A DNA stretch of 64,000 nucleotides from Triatoma infestans (GCA_011037195.1 JAAEAF010001564.1:124001-188000); one strand, 5' to 3'. Numbered from the stretch's first letter, positions 34,331 to 46,821 are shown. A program made the numbers and translations. The notes: generated from the letters alone by a model not told the origin.

Positions 34331-36396
34331 GTATATGGGCCCAGTGAGGTTTGGATAGCGTAGGATTTCCCTCCCCACAGACAAATAATAATTCTACTAC
34401 TCTGCGCCAGAAGTTCATTTCTGTGGCAAGTAATATTCTTCGCTCTCGGGGGGCACAACATCCATACAAACATGATACCATCCATAAGAGCGTAATAAAT
34501 GAGTATCTTAGTGCTTTTTTTGTGGGGATTACTACTCCACAAGAATGGATTGGCCTTCCTACGCTCAAACATTCCCTCGTTCGTAGCTCGGCCGTTTATT
34601 TTCAGGATTGAGCCCAAACATTCAAACTGGATAACGAGCCTTTATTACTATTCAGCTCAATAGCTAGTCCCCAGTGGCTATAAACTCATACCTGAGAGAA
34701 GTTATAAACTCAAGCTTTTTCATACGCTTGAGCCACTAGCCTTGCACACATACACGGGTAGCATCTCAGTATCCTGCGCGATGATTACTTGGTCATCTAC
34801 TAAGGAGAGTGTATATAGGATTCTCTATCCCTATCCTTAAGAACTTCCTGGACTGGTCCCTTTGTTAGGATCACGTCCAAATATATTTTAAAAACAGTTC
34901 GGGGATCAACTACAACTAGGGTTCACGGTTTTCTATTATAAAAATCCATTGAACAAAGTGGATGTACTTTTGATTAACGTATTTCGATCTAAATCAGTCA
35001 ATCCGAATCAACTAGTGAAACTCCAACCGGAATATGAAGGTCAAACAAGAAATTCATGGTTCCTCCATCGATTTCACACATTCAAAACAAATAAGGTAAA
35101 TGTTTCGAAACAATTCCAAGGTTTTTTTATTAATATGATATTAGTGAATTAAAGTAAAAATGAGAAGTGCAAATGTTATAAATAAACCAGATATATATGT
35201 ATTTTTGTTTTTCTTGAAATAAACGCTAACCAGTGAAAGTTTAGATACGACCATTACCAAAAGAAGACAACAATTTATACAATCCAGAATTTCTTGCGTG
35301 TGTATTTTTTTTTTTTTCACTTTTATGCCTATAAAATATGGGCGAGTTAAGAGAAGAAGTAGAACAAGGGAGAAACATGGGAAATAGCATGTATAAGAAA
35401 TCACACATGCTGAAGTCTTTTTGCCGTCTCTCCCAAACTGGAACAACAAACTCTGCCATGGCACTACAACTAGATTCCTGTATTATTATTTTTTTTTGGG
35501 GGGGTAGGAGGCTGCTTTTTCTGCATTCACATTATTTTATTTCTCTTTATACTATTGTAGTTTCCATTGCATTCTGTCTACACAACTAGAAGTTTTCAGA
35601 ATTTTATATATAATATGCTATTCTAACTTTTACCACTTATTAAAAACTTTATCTAAATAAACTTCCAAAAAAAAATTTATCTCATTTAATATTAAAAGTA
35701 TGAAAAACAACAAAAACAACAGTAGTTTATATTAAAAGTATTATTATCCCGACAACAGTAGTTAAGAGTTTTTTTTCTTTCTTTTATGAGTGGGTATAAT
35801 AGGAGACAATAATGTTGACAAAGTTATTTAAACTTTTTACAGTTTTATGTTTACATTAGCCATGCCAAAAAAAAAAGGATTAACTTCAACAATATTTCAC
35901 CAAATGAGGACTCAAAATCAATGTTGAAAAGAGTATAACCATTTCACCATATTTCTTTCATTTATCAGACTTAAGTCGGCCGGGCCTTTCTTCATGTTAC
36001 AAAATGCTAAAGCGTTTACATGACAAATGATCTAACTTAAACTGTTATCAAGAAACTGTTAATTTATTTAATGGTATGAATAGTCAATAAATTTGGCATA
36101 GCTAGACATAACAGTTCCATTAGCAACCTCATCAAGGAGCCACCATCGAACCTCGAAGCGCACGTCAGTTACGCATTACACTATCACACACGCTACAATG
36201 TACTGGTTAATGAGCTTTAACTTTAACAGCCAAATTTTTCACCTAAAACCTATCTCTACTGGGTAAGAGAAATTTAATAAAATCCAATCAACTGAGCGGA
36301 AGTCGATCAAACTTTAAAGGTAGGGTAAAAAAAAAAATCAGTTGCGAAATCAACTTCATAACCTTGAAAAGTTTGCAGAAGAAAGGATTATTAATG
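34331..36396. other. No recognisable feature
   Basis: 34331-34620 is open on both strands but unsupported. 34620-36396 is AT-rich. A T-run followed by G-run occurs at 35490-35506. I see no bounded element. Confidence 0.45.
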
Positions 36397-36400
36397 CTTC

Positions 36401-37147
36401 TGTAATGGTATCAGATATTGGATGTTCTGATCCCACCGCTGCCACGAGATGTAATGGAATCAGATATTAGATGTAATGGAATCGTTTGTTGTGTGATTCC
36501 TGGAGTAGCAGATGTCTTGAAGAGGGCGGAAGTTAGTTGAGAGATTTTGGGGAAGTTAGTGCTCGAATAATTAAACGGTTTATATAAAAATAACTATAAT
36601 TGAACAATACTTTGAACGTTAGAAATGGTAACTAATAATTATAATAAAATACTTAGTAATAAATAGAAGATAAATTAGAATGATAAAATAACTAACTAAG
36701 ATGCACAACTAAAGAATGATAAGTTTGAATATAACTGTGTATAGACGCGTAAACTGCCGCTCGTGTATATAGACGTGCTCGTATGGTTGTAGATGATATA
36801 ATAATCTCGTCGTATATGATAGTTTATATAATACTGTTGTTCACACTCACACCAAGACATCTGTCCTAGTGTGCGACCTTCGTAGTTTGGTGACCTTATT
36901 CAGGTCAGTCAGTTCAGTGGCCAACCTTATCGCGGCGCTTGCTTATTGATGTACAGTATTGATGAAAAGGCTTTGTTAATCGTTTGTTTGGCCGTGGCTG
37001 TTCTGAAGCCGGCGGCCGGTTGCTGGTTATACTTTTATTCCTGCCACCCTTTGTTAAGGTAGCAGCTGGCTGGAACCACTAGTTGTAAATTATTATTTCT
37101 TTGGTGTTTGACTTTGCCGATGTCAATGACTTTGCCATGTCATTACA
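36401..37147 (-). mobile_element. LTR-type unit with internal primer-binding-like motif, target duplication CTTC
   Basis: 747 bp with TGTAATG at one end and CATTACA at the other, flanked by CTTC at 36397-36400 and 37148-37151. On the minus strand it matches 6599-7909 and contains CATCTCGTGGCAGCGGTGGG, which resembles an LTR end plus primer-binding site, some 60 bp before its terminus. The block ATCTGATTCCATTACA is present three times near that end. No coding sequence. Confidence 0.75.
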
Positions 37148-37151
37148 CTTC

Positions 37152-38455
37152 CAAAAAACCAAGCTCATCCACATAATGCGCAATTAATGCTGGAAAAAAA
37201 TTATGCTCGAAAGTTTTGTCAGATTTGCCTTTTAGGACGAATCTCTTACCTTTAGCACAACAGTTCATGAAGGGTCAAGGCTTGCCAGACGGCCACTTTT
37301 ATTGGGAAGTCATGTGATGATTCCCACCGCCGTTTAGTTCTTCTGGTCTTCGCTATATCAGTCACGAAGTCGAGAATCGGAAAAAAGGCACGAAATTGTT
37401 AGTTGGAGTAAATACTACCGATGCCTTGAAAGAATCGGTCCAAACTGCGCACAATTTCTTCTAACAAGCAGATATCAACTTCATATCTTTCATACTGAAA
37501 TACTTCCTTTTGAGAGTCGTTGTTGTGTGTATAACGCTGTCTTCTTGGCATTGCGATACACTACGAATCCAATGTTTAACATTATGACAGAAAGCCTACA
37601 ACAACGAAGGCTTTGTGAAAGCTCACATTGGTAGGTTATAACTCTCAATCTGGGGCGGATGGATAGAGTTTTTTTTATGGAGGTTAAAGCACAAGCCATG
37701 ATCTAAAACGCCGGGAGAAATGAAAATGTTAATTACTAATTTTCTATAAGAACAAGTTCAATATAATTTTTCCTTTAATTCTAGTGAATATAGTTTAAAA
37801 TTAAAAAGAAAATTGCAGAAATCTTTTATTATTCACTTTCTCTTCAGTTTTTCTTTTTAGAATACACTTGGGACAAAATGTTCTTGACAGTTGTGTTTCA
37901 TTTCATCATTACAAAACTTGCATCCGGTGAAGAAAAAAACAACACATATTTTCGCCATCTTCGTTCATATGTATTCATGTATTTTCATATACTCTTGGGA
38001 AATTTTGTATATGTAATGCCTTCTTATATCTCTTTTAATAACTTAGAGAAATTTTCTTATTATTTTTTTACGCCTCTTGTTTGATGTCAGATAGTCCATA
38101 TACGTTATATTTGTGTGACGTATTACTTTTATAACTTACATATTTTGTGTTTAATATATTTTTTTTGTAGTATACTATATTCTATTACAATGTAGTGGGT
38201 AGAGATGCCCGGCTTTAGAGTAAAAGGTCCCAGGATCAAAACTTGGAATATTTTAAAATTTTTTCTTCGTAACCTCACCCCTCAACCCTACTGTGGGTGG
38301 GAGGGAATTTGACTCCGACGTTGATGACATCACTGCGCCAGAACTCTCTTTTCCCCCCTACTGTTACCGTATTCTTTATTTAATTGTGCAATAGTATTTC
38401 GATTTGATGAGCACTTCATTTACTATGCTGTACCCACTCAGAGCCATCAGCATAA
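37152..38455. other. SINE-like traces, no gene
   Basis: 37265-37340 (TTCATGAAGGGTCAAGGCTT, CTTTTATTGGGAAGTCATG) is a degenerate copy of the SINE block at 10080/12155. 38193-38250 (GTAGTGGGTAGAGATGCCCG, then CAGGATCAAAACTT) is tRNA-like. The rest is AT-rich. Confidence 0.4.
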
Positions 38456-38459
38456 CCTC

Positions 38460-38640
38460 TAAAACTTCTTTAATAAATTTCTCGTTACGACGTTTCAAAT
38501 TAAAATGATAGATCTAGTGTACCAAATTTAAGTAATTAGTTGATTTTTTTTTTATAAAGAAAACTCGAGAATTCCAAAAAAAAAAACGGTTCAGAACAAA
38601 CAGATTTACTTTTTAAACACGGAATATTGGCAACATAAAC
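38460..38640 (+). repeat. CTTCCGG-repeat, left part, split by the Tc1-like element
   Basis: Ends ACGGAATATTGGCAACATA, exactly where uninterrupted copies continue into ATTTAATTCTAATTAATATT. The continuation is at 40236-40570. Confidence 0.7.
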
Positions 38641-38907
38641 TACTCAAAAATTTGAAACATACCAACTACAAATTCGCAGAAATAGGTGACATTAGGTGCT
38701 GACGAGATGTTGTTGTAGGTATTTTGTTACTTTCTAGGACAAAAAAAGTGATTTATAATGAGGAAGTACTCCCGATCTCGGGTGGGCCATGTCCCGGCAC
38801 TGCAGCCAACAGAGGCTTATTGTGCCACAAGAGGAAGTAATACAAAACACAATTTTATGTGGAGTTTGGACATCCTATAAGCTGCATTATCTTTCAAAAT
38901 AAATCTA

Positions 38908-39950
38908 ATGATGATAAAAATTCAAGGGAAACAGTTCCCATTAGTTAATGTTTGCGTTAGGGAATGTAGGACACCGCAGTATACCGAAATGAACCGTTTG
39001 AGCGTAGAACGACTTAATCAGGCTATAGGAATGTTGGAGTTAGCCGAATCATTGCCTGCTGTGAGTGCTCGCTTCAATGTTCCCCACCAAGTGATAATGA
39101 GAGCCCAAAATCGTCTTCATGAGGCAGGAACAGTAACTAGTGTCTCGATTACGAGCAACTAAGTGAACGAGAGAACAGATTCATTGTCATCAGCTGTCGG
39201 AGAAATATGGGTTTGACAGCAACATCCCTCCAAAATAGCCTTTTCAATACTACAGGCACTCTTTTTTCAGACCAAACGGTAAGAAATAGGGTTCACGCTG
39301 CTGGCTTGAGATCAAGAGTGAGGTGTAGGTTCGCTGTGTTAACGACGCAGCACAAGAATAGAAGATTGGAACAGGCACTCGCTCATCGTCCAAGAGTGGG
39401 GGTAATTATGTCATGACCGATGAGACGAGAGTACGTCTCCACAGCAATGACGGTCGTGTGAGAACCAGGAGAAGGACAGGGGAGAGGTTTTTGGAAGACA
39501 ATGTGTCATATATCCATGCATATCGAGGCGGCTCCATTTCTATATGGGGTGGGATTATACTACCTCGCGAAAATTCCTTGGTCGTCCTGGGAACGAACTC
39601 TACTTAAACTTAAACTATGTTCTACATACTATAGTGCTTCCCTTGTCACAAGAAATTGGTGAGTCGCTTGTTTACTTAGACGACAATCACGTCCACACAG
39701 GGCAGAGGCTGTAAACAACTTTTTCACAGCTAATGAAATTACGACAATGGCTTGGCTATCTCAATTCCCGGACCTAAACCCCATTGAACATGTATGGGAT
39801 TTCCAAAAGAGGCGGATTAAGTCAGTCGTGGCGTGGATCCTGACAGTCTTGAGGAGTTGCGTAGTGCGATAATTGAAGAATGGGACGGAATTCTCCGTGA
39901 CTTAATTCAATCACTCATTGAGAGTATGAGAGAGTGGAGGCTGTAACTCA
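38908..39950 (+). pseudogene. Tc1-like transposase, frameshifted
   Basis: Tc1/mariner-superfamily DNA transposase remnant in several frames. The first piece, MNRLSVERLNQAIGMLELAE then SLPAVSARFNVPHQVIMRAQ, is the paired-like DNA-binding HTH. The next contains LFSDQTVRNRVHAAGLRSR (second HTH) and TDETRVRLHSNDGR (first catalytic Asp region). The last region has LDDNHVHTGQRL in place of the QDNAxxH block (second Asp) and EHVWDFQKR after LDPIEH-like sequence (third acid region). Stops near 39160, 39416 and 39606 prevent expression. Confidence 0.8.
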
Positions 39951-40040
39951 AGCTCGAGGTGGATCTATTCGCTATTAAAGACCGACATTGTTACCGTAAC
40001 ATGTCACAAATCTCCTATGATCCAATAATCGAGATGCACA

Positions 40041-40064
40041 TTTTTTTTTTTTTTTTTTTTTTTT
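40041..40064. repeat. T homopolymer inside the Tc1-like element
   Basis: Uninterrupted run of about 24 T residues just inside the right inverted repeat. Confidence 0.9.
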
Positions 40065-40235
40065 GTAATAAAATTGATTATATACAATAAAATTTTGTTT
40101 GTATCATTGCCTCATTACAAATCACATTTTTTGTCCTAACAAACTTTTTAAGTAAGTAATGAAATACCTACAACATCTCGTCTAAGGTAGCCAATTTCAG
40201 CGATTTTGTAGGTGGTACGTTTCAAATTGTGAGTA

Positions 40236-40570
40236 TTGTATTTAAGTCTATTTATTTAATATTATTTAGATGACACAATTATATAATAAATTAAAATAAC
40301 ACTTTAGAGGAAGCTGTAACCCCACCTCTCCCTCAAAAGTACCCTTAAATGCTCTTTACCCTGAGAAAAGTTTCAAACAAAAGTTGTAGCTCTTTGTACG
40401 AGTATGTGTAGTCGATACACTGAGTTTAAAGAAAATCGTTGAAGCCGTTTTCGTCAAAAATCACCAAAAACTTATATAAAAAAAATAAAACCATTCAGCA
40501 AAGTGGCACTTCCGGTTGATGGGTTTTGTTTGTTTTATTATGAGTCAAATTGTTGGAACTAAAAAATTAT
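40236..40570 (+). repeat. CTTCCGG-repeat, right part
   Basis: Continues the copy from 38640: TTTAATATTATTTAGATGAC, ACCCCACCTCTCCCTCAAAA, AGTTGTAGCTCTTTGTACG and GTGGCACTTCCGGTTGATGG. Confidence 0.75.
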
Positions 40571-41100
40571 GAAGTACATGTCTCGGTATTCGTTTGATCA
40601 TAGCAAATATCAACCAAGAGAATAAGGAATCTAGAAGAGATGAGTTTCATCAATACGGTATAGGTCTACTACCAACCAATAACAGAGAAAAAAAAAGTCA
40701 CCCAACAAATGAAAAAAAAAAAAAATCAAAAGAGAAATTTATGTTTATAGGTCTCTGGAGGAAATTTAGGCACCAGGAAGTTTATATGTGGTGGTAACAC
40801 TGAGAGAAGAATCGTATAGTACACTAGCAATAGTAACAGCACGCGCTGATATCCTGTCTTTCTCTATTGATACTATGTTTCCCACCAACATGATTCAACT
40901 TCCATTCTGTGAAATTTACTGTGAATATTTTTTTAAAAAAGTCTGTTATTTTACAGACTATATAATGTGGAATAAAAATCAACTTATTGCTAAGAGAAAG
41001 CAATGCGATCGGGTCAAATTTTCGATGTCGAATTCTTACTCGAAGTTACCCTGGACCGCTTTTAGTTTTGTCGTAGCATTTTTTTTTTTAAACAAAATAA
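40571..41100. other. No recognisable feature
   Basis: A-rich tracts and short unsupported frames. The mariner that follows has no visible left inverted repeat in this interval. Confidence 0.45.
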
Positions 41101-41109
41101 CGTTAAAAT

Positions 41110-42070
41110 TTGAAATATCAGTAAGATTACGCCATTATTGGAAAAGAAAGTTTTCAGCCGCCGAAACTACTCGTTGAGTGCGGGAATTTGAAGAGGAGGA
41201 TTCTCTTTCTAAACGGACAGTGTATAGATGGTTTCAGAAATTTAATACCGGTGACATTAGTCTTGAGAGGATAGCCGGTTCGGGGTGAAAATCATCATTC
41301 GATGAAGAAGCTCTGCGAGGTTATGTGAAGCTGACCCGACCAAAAGTACTCGAGAGTTGGCAACAGAACTCGAAGTATCCCAATCCATCGTAAATCGTAG
41401 GCTGCATAAGCTGGGGAAAGTGTATCGTTCAGCTAGAGTGGTTCCCCATGAGATGACCGCTGTACAAGCTCAACGGCGAGTAGAAATTTGTCAAAATCTT
41501 TTGGAAAATCCAAATTACCATCGGTTCATCAAAAGGATTGTCACTTGCGATGAAAAATGGATATATTGGAGAAAATACAATGATTATACTCAAGCTGCCT
41601 GCTCTAGCTGTCGCTAAACAGGGTCAATTCGAAAAAAGCTTTCTGTTTTTTGGAATTATGATGGCCTAATTCATTATGAGTTCCTTCCCGAAGGTCACTC
41701 TATTGATTCGGAACTTTATAGCGAGCAGTTTAGAAAGAATGTACGTTGTTTTGGCCCAGCGTTAGTTAATAGAAATAAAGTTTTGACCACATACTTCTCG
41801 TTACACCAAACAAAAAATGTCAGAATTACAAAGGATTGCCCCACTCTGCTTATAGTCCGGACCTAGTACCTTCCGATTACCATCTGCTCCAGTCATTGGC
41901 GCACTATCTTCAAGAAAAACCCTTTAATTCTCTGGATGAGGTTCAAAATGGAGTTGCCGAATTCTTCCGTAAAAACCCAAAAAGAGTGGTATTGCGAAGG
42001 AATTCGGGCAGCTAGCCTCGAGATGGAAAGAAACCATAGAACACAACCGTGTATACTTTGAATATTAAAA
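41110..42070 (+). pseudogene. mariner transposase, decayed
   Basis: Order of motifs as in mariner transposases: RHYWKRKFSAAETTR then VREFEEEDSLSKRTVYRWFQ and KFNTGDISLERIAGSG (HTH and linker). Next come LEVSQSIVNRRLHKLGKVYR with VVPHEMT (the WVPHEL block), IVTCDEKWIYW (first catalytic Asp), FWNYDGLIHYEFLPEGHSID, PALVNRNKV, and in another frame AYSPDLVPSDYH (third catalytic Asp). The HDNARPH block is destroyed. Stops at 41176, 41286 and 41615, plus frameshifts, make it a pseudogene. Confidence 0.85.
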
Positions 42071-42139
42071 TAAATTGTTTAAATAAAATAAAATTGATTT
42101 TAAATTTGCAAGAAAAACGGTCATTTTTTTTATGATTCA

Positions 42140-42260
42140 CCCATATATTATAGAGATCTACCCCAACTTTAGATGAAACTTCTTTACGAGAAAATTCACA
42201 TTAAGGAGGTTTTTGGGAAAAGGGGTAGGTTAGTTGTGGGTTCCTTGAAAAAATTCGTTT
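42140..42260 (-). repeat. CTTCCGG-repeat trace
   Basis: GGTTTTTGGGAAAAGGGGTAGG and CTTTACGAGAAAATTCACAT match, on the minus strand, the AACCCCACCCCTCTCCC / TGAATTTTCCCGGAG section of the family. Confidence 0.5.
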
Positions 42261-42296
42261 TATTAAGTTTAGATTCTTTCATTGATACAATATTGA

Positions 42297-42665
42297 TGTA
42301 ATAGGATCCGAAGATAGTGATCCTGTGGGATGATGTAATAGCCGAAAGAGAGGGATCCAAAGCAGTAAGAGAGAGACAGGATTACTCTCTAGTTTAGGCC
42401 AGACTAGAGTGGGAGAAATGTTTAAATACAGCTGTGCCAGCCATAAGGGGGGACACTACCAACAATCTTGCAGCAGAGTTGTTGCAACAGTCACAACGCG
42501 TCATCAACCTTTCTCTTTACCACTCACTATCATTTTATATATTTTAGTTAAAGTATAGGCAGTTCGTGCTACTTTTCTATTATATAGTGTTCAGTTTTAC
42601 TTCTAGTTTATTTATCCATCTAACCCAATTTCTCTGCTTTTAAAGGAACAACATAACAGGTTACA
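42297..42665 (+). mobile_element. LTR-like unit (family 2)
   Basis: Begins TGTAATAGGATCCGAAG and ends AACAGGTTACA. It has a TTTAAATACA promoter-like box and the GGCCAGACTAGAGTGGGAGA block shared with 24.7 kb and 28.7 kb. Flanks do not form a convincing duplication, so exact ends are uncertain. Confidence 0.55.
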
Positions 42666-44129
42666 CAGTTTGATGATAGGTTGTATTACACATTTTAGCA
42701 GTGATGGAAAAACAAGCGGTGCCATTATTTAAATAAATCCGTATATATGGCATTAAGATCAGCAATTTCTGTTTTAAAGTTGATAGATGTTCCGTTTCTA
42801 TTGATGTGGATCACTTCTAAAATTTTCTTCTTGATTCTTTTCTCTGTCAACTATTGTAGTTTTATTGAAGTCAAAAGTGTGTTTAGTTTTTGTAGTGTGT
42901 TGAGAGAGAGCTGTGTAGTCTTTTTTTCTTCCAACGTCATATTTGTGTTACAAAGTGTGCAACTTGCTATGTTGTTCAAATCTAGTTGTGTTATCTTAAA
43001 AATGAACTGGCTCCCAGGTCGAAAGCTCGATTATACTATATAATAAACTATTTTATACATATTACGTATATATTAGGACTTTTTGTCATTTAATTTTAAT
43101 CATAATATTTTGTAAAAGATTTTAAGTCTAATAAACAAAACGTTAAATAAACACTGAAATAAGAAAGGTAAGTGATAATTATGGAGAATTTATTTTTATT
43201 TTAACAAATAAAATATCCGTTTTAACTACAGGACAATCTCCTAAGATAAATAATTGAGTACAATAAATTAGTTTTTATTATTTAAGACAGGATTTTATGT
43301 TGTAAACATTCAATTAAATTTGTATGTTCACTATATAATTTATAATTAGTTTTATGTAACAGGTTATAGGATAAATTTAATAATTTTTTATAATTAATTT
43401 TTATATATTTAATTTGTATCTGTTATTAACAATTTAAAAACATAATTAGAAAAACTTCCTGTTTTAAATTATGGCTGATTTTACATGAACTGAATTGTTG
43501 AATGATGGGCAAACAACAAAACGTAATCGTTGTCACTCACTTAAAGAGCAAGAAATTTGTAACTGTGGCAAATATTCATACGTCACGGTTATCTAATAGG
43601 ATAATAATGCAGAAGTCTGTGAAGTCTTTACAATTTCAATGAGTTTACAGCAATTCCAAAAACTTACCGACCTCTCTTTAGCAATGAATCACGAACAGCC
43701 ATAATAATAATAATAAAGACACATAACGAATAATATCCCCTTTTCTCAAGCGGCAAATGTATTTAGTCAAATAATTCCATCAAATGTAAGTAAAGACTGA
43801 GTTTAAACAAAATTTTATTTATACAAGTGACAAGAATTTAAAAAAAAGTATTAGATAAGTGATGTACAGATGCATGTGAGTGTTTCACATTCGAAATTTG
43901 AATATAAAATAAAAATTATTACAATAAGTTACTGTTGAAAGAGGAAGATTGCATTCATTCAGATTGATTCACAGGAAAATAAGTTTTACTTCTGAATACA
44001 AAAAAAGATACATATATACAAAGATGCCACAGAAAAATATACATAATTAAGAAATATCGTATCTACAGACGAATCTGGGGAGACAATAAACAGAACAGAT
44101 TTCTTTCAAAGGGGAGAGGAGTAGCCCAA
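42666..44129. other. AT-rich, no recognisable feature
   Basis: An open frame at 42747-43043 has hydrophobic low-complexity content and no similarity. Nothing else is supported. Confidence 0.45.
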
Positions 44130-44910
44130 ACGGTCCTCATTCGCCATCCAAATTGAACTAGTGTGAACCCCCCCCCCGTTCACTAACTAACGTTAACCAC
44201 AGGCTCAGAGAATTATTCAAGCGCAAATCAGGTGGTTCAAAACGAGTCGGAGGCACTCTATATAGCTCATAGTCGCGGGAGGAGTCTCTTTCTAAGTCTA
44301 GCAAAACTTGTAATGACCACCTTTAGCCCAATAAATAGGCTGATGTCTTAAAAAAATACCAGGTCAACAAACCCATCCTCCATAATCTATAGATTTTACG
44401 ATTCTGCGTGAGAAGGCCTGTCTAAGCTTCTGCGAGGATCTTTTAGCTAACGCTTCCGCTGGCACTGGCTTTTGATTTGTTGCTAACCCAGTTTGTAAAA
44501 GTGACTTTGTTACTACCCACGAAACACTACAGAATGATTCCAGCCCATGAAAGAACTATTTAAACCTTCTCCGGCCAATTTGTCACTTTCTCCTTGTCCA
44601 TTAACTCTGCATGCCCAGGCATCCAGTATAGAATGAGCTTATTACAGTTGCGCACCTTGGCGAGGAATTGGATGCAATTGTTGCGGTTGGTTCCGCAGAG
44701 CTCGTAAGCATCAGATATATTTTCCGCACAGCCTGCGCCTTTGGTGGTCATCGACCGGTTCCGGAACCACTTGGAACGGTATATAAAATTAACCTGAAAG
44801 GTGACTTTAATTGCAGCCTGACTATAGGAGTATATGACATTTCTCCTTTCTGGAGAACTCAGAAGAAGTACTATGGATACGACTTCCGCTTGGAAAGCCA
44901 CATGGCACTT
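44130..44910 (-). pseudogene. LINE RNase H fragment
   Basis: On the minus strand, MAFQAEVVSIVLLLSSPERR carries the RNase H Glu block (xFQAEVxAI). VIYSYSQAAIKVTFQVN replaces the SDSQAA block, with the catalytic Asp changed to Tyr. LILYWMPGHAELMDKEKVTN matches WVPGHxGxxGNExAD, with Asp and Asn positions eroded. Further downstream, GLLTQNRKIYRLWRMGLL resembles the GLLTGHxxLRRHLxRMGL tail. No start, inactive. Same broad group as the LINEs at 26 kb, 33 kb and 61 kb. Confidence 0.6.
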
Positions 44911-44989
44911 TAGGGGGAAGCTAGTCGTGTCACTGCCTCAGAACAGCCCTAAGTGTTAAATATGCAGATGGTGAGGCTATAAAGTAAAA

Positions 44990-45480
44990 TCCATTTAGCA
45001 ATTATGACTACCCAGAACCACCTTCTTAAAAAATCAATATTTTCAGAGAAAATTACAAAGAAAAATGGTAAGTCTTAAAGAAACAGTTTATCGAGAAAAC
45101 TGCGATAAAATGGGGAAAAAATCAGGTCAACTGATTTTCTACAAAATCTGAATTTTCGAGGCGTGAATTCTCCTTATGCAGTGTAGAAGTGTCTAGTATC
45201 AAGAAATGGCTTTTTAGAGGTAGCCGAACATCACCGCTTTCTAGATCCACTCCAAGTCTTTTTTTTCCTGATAAATCAAATAAGGGTGATCAGCAATACA
45301 TATACAAAGTTTAAAGAAAATCTTTCGAACCGTATTCAAGAAAATCGCAAAAATGAATAAAAGCATTCAGTAAACTTCCGGTTAAGGGATCTGTCCGAAG
45401 TCTAGCCATCGGTTGCCCTGATGAGAACCACAAGGAATAGTAAGCAAGAGTTTCCTGTGAACTTTTACAGCAGTAAGAGA
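44990..45480 (+). repeat. CTTCCGG-repeat fragment
   Basis: Contains TCAACTGATTTTCTACAAAA, AAAGTTTAAAGAAAATCTTT, TTCAAGAAAATCGCAAAAAT and AAACTTCCGGTTAAGGGATC. It is diverged and lacks the terminal module. Confidence 0.65.
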
Positions 45481-46415
45481 TAGTAATTAGTGATGCGATA
45501 ATTTAGTCCATCTGTACAAAAAAACAAAGACTACTGCGTAATAAAATTAAGATAAAATCTTATTAACTAGCGATGATATTGAATAAATCAGTTGGTAATG
45601 GATTATCATTTGTTATCTGTCGACATTACGTAGTTAGTGATGTTAAAGAAAGGCAGTTTTTAATTTTTTATTTATATTTAAAGGGAAATAAATTTTTTTA
45701 CTAGATATTGTATAAACATAGTAAATTGTGTATTGTATTGGCGGGATATGATGTGATACATCAATCCAGAGCCGCCAATAGTGGGAATAGAGGAATGGCT
45801 TGTGGAGGCGTTAGAATGTACATAGATTGTTGCTGGCAGGGGGCACCAGTAGGACCAGTAATGCCGCCTCACTCACCCTCTCTCTCTTTCGCCGGCATCG
45901 TATCACTTGGCCACCGTACCCATCCAACCAGGAGGAGGTTGAGAGGAAAATTATGTTGTTACAGTGAACAAACTGTGATATATGGAGTTGAAACGACTCG
46001 ATAAAATGCAAATGGTTAGTCGCGGATGGAAGAGAAAGGATTCAGACAGCGTAGAATAGGAGCGTCGGGGAGTACAACAGGGATTTTTATAGTAGAGAAA
46101 CAGCAGAAGAACGGAAGGCAAAGTGTGTGGTGTGAGGAGAACCATAGAAGTTTTGTCTGCTCTGAAGGATTACGTACAAATATGTGTGTTAGTATGTGAG
46201 TTTGTTATATTATGTAGACGATGTATGATTTCTTGTGGGGCAAAGAGAGTATTTTTTTGTACATTAAAGAGGAGTTTACAGATCTCGTAGTCTCCATATA
46301 AAAACGGACGTCTTCTCTTATTGTACATTACACAGTAAACAGCTTTCAATTTTTCAAAATTAAATTCACACGGACTGTAATTTTTATAATTTTTTTATTT
46401 TAATTAAGGCGCGTC
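45481..46415. other. Unassigned, possibly LTR-derived
   Basis: 45700-46330 is less AT-rich and has LTR-like traits (TATAAAAACGG promoter-like box near 46296), but no repeat partner or boundary was found in the window. Confidence 0.3.
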
Positions 46416-46612
46416 AACATCAGTGTCCGGAGACTTTTCAGGGCACTGCCTCCGAACAGTGTTTTCTCGTTACAGACAATATTGTCCATTACAGGGCAGG
46501 TGAATAGGCTCCTAGGAAGAAAAAAAACCTAGGGCAGCACTGGATTCGAATCCAAGACCTCCGCGTGGAGTCCAACGCGTTACCACTGAGCTAATCTCTT
46601 TCCTTTTATAGA
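46416..46612 (-). repeat. tRNA-derived SINE, minus strand
   Basis: On the minus strand: GATTAGCTCAGTGGTAACGC (A-box) and GGATTCGAATCCAG (B-box), then a tail with CCTAGGAGCCTATTCACCTG and ACACTGTTCGGAGGCAGTG. It lacks the 130-bp leader of the composite copies. Its tRNA-like head is the best preserved in the window, but the acceptor stem is absent. Confidence 0.75.
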
Positions 46613-46819
46613 ATTTATTACAATTGAACATACTGATGTGGTATTATTCTTAATTTATCAGCTAAAGCTTGAAGAAAATAGACATTTGTTTTTTATTTCC
46701 ATTAGGACAGCAACGCTACTCATTAGTTCTAGCACAAAAATCGCGAAGAGATTTAAAGCAAACTAACCCATTTGTACAATTCTCCTGCAGCGCTAAAAGA
46801 ATTCTATTAAGGTACTATC
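46613..46819. other. No recognisable feature
   Basis: AT-rich, between the SINE and the MITE. Confidence 0.5.
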
Positions 46820-46821
46820 TA

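Larger units (their letters stand above)
38643..40233 (+). mobile_element. Tc1-like DNA transposon, 1.6 kb, long terminal inverted repeats
   Basis: TA at 38641-38642 and 40234-40235 flank the element. Both ends share inverted sequence for about 110 bp: CTCAAAAATTTGAAACATACC on the left against CTCACAATTTGAAACGTACC on the right (read inward), then CGAGATGTTGT..GTAGGTATT and GGACAAAAAAAGTGATTT against GGACAAAAAATGTGATTT. Inside is a decayed transposase. A 24-bp T-run lies near the right end. Confidence 0.85.

Noticed and set aside
40820..41110. Left inverted repeat of the mariner at 41.1-42.1 kb
   Set aside because: The right end near 42120-42160 (GATTCACCCATATA) has no matching complement in the expected interval, so the left end seems lost.
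42297..42676. 5-bp target duplication (GATGA) around the LTR-like unit
   Set aside because: It requires ends that do not match the TG...CA termini of the family; GATG is also common locally.
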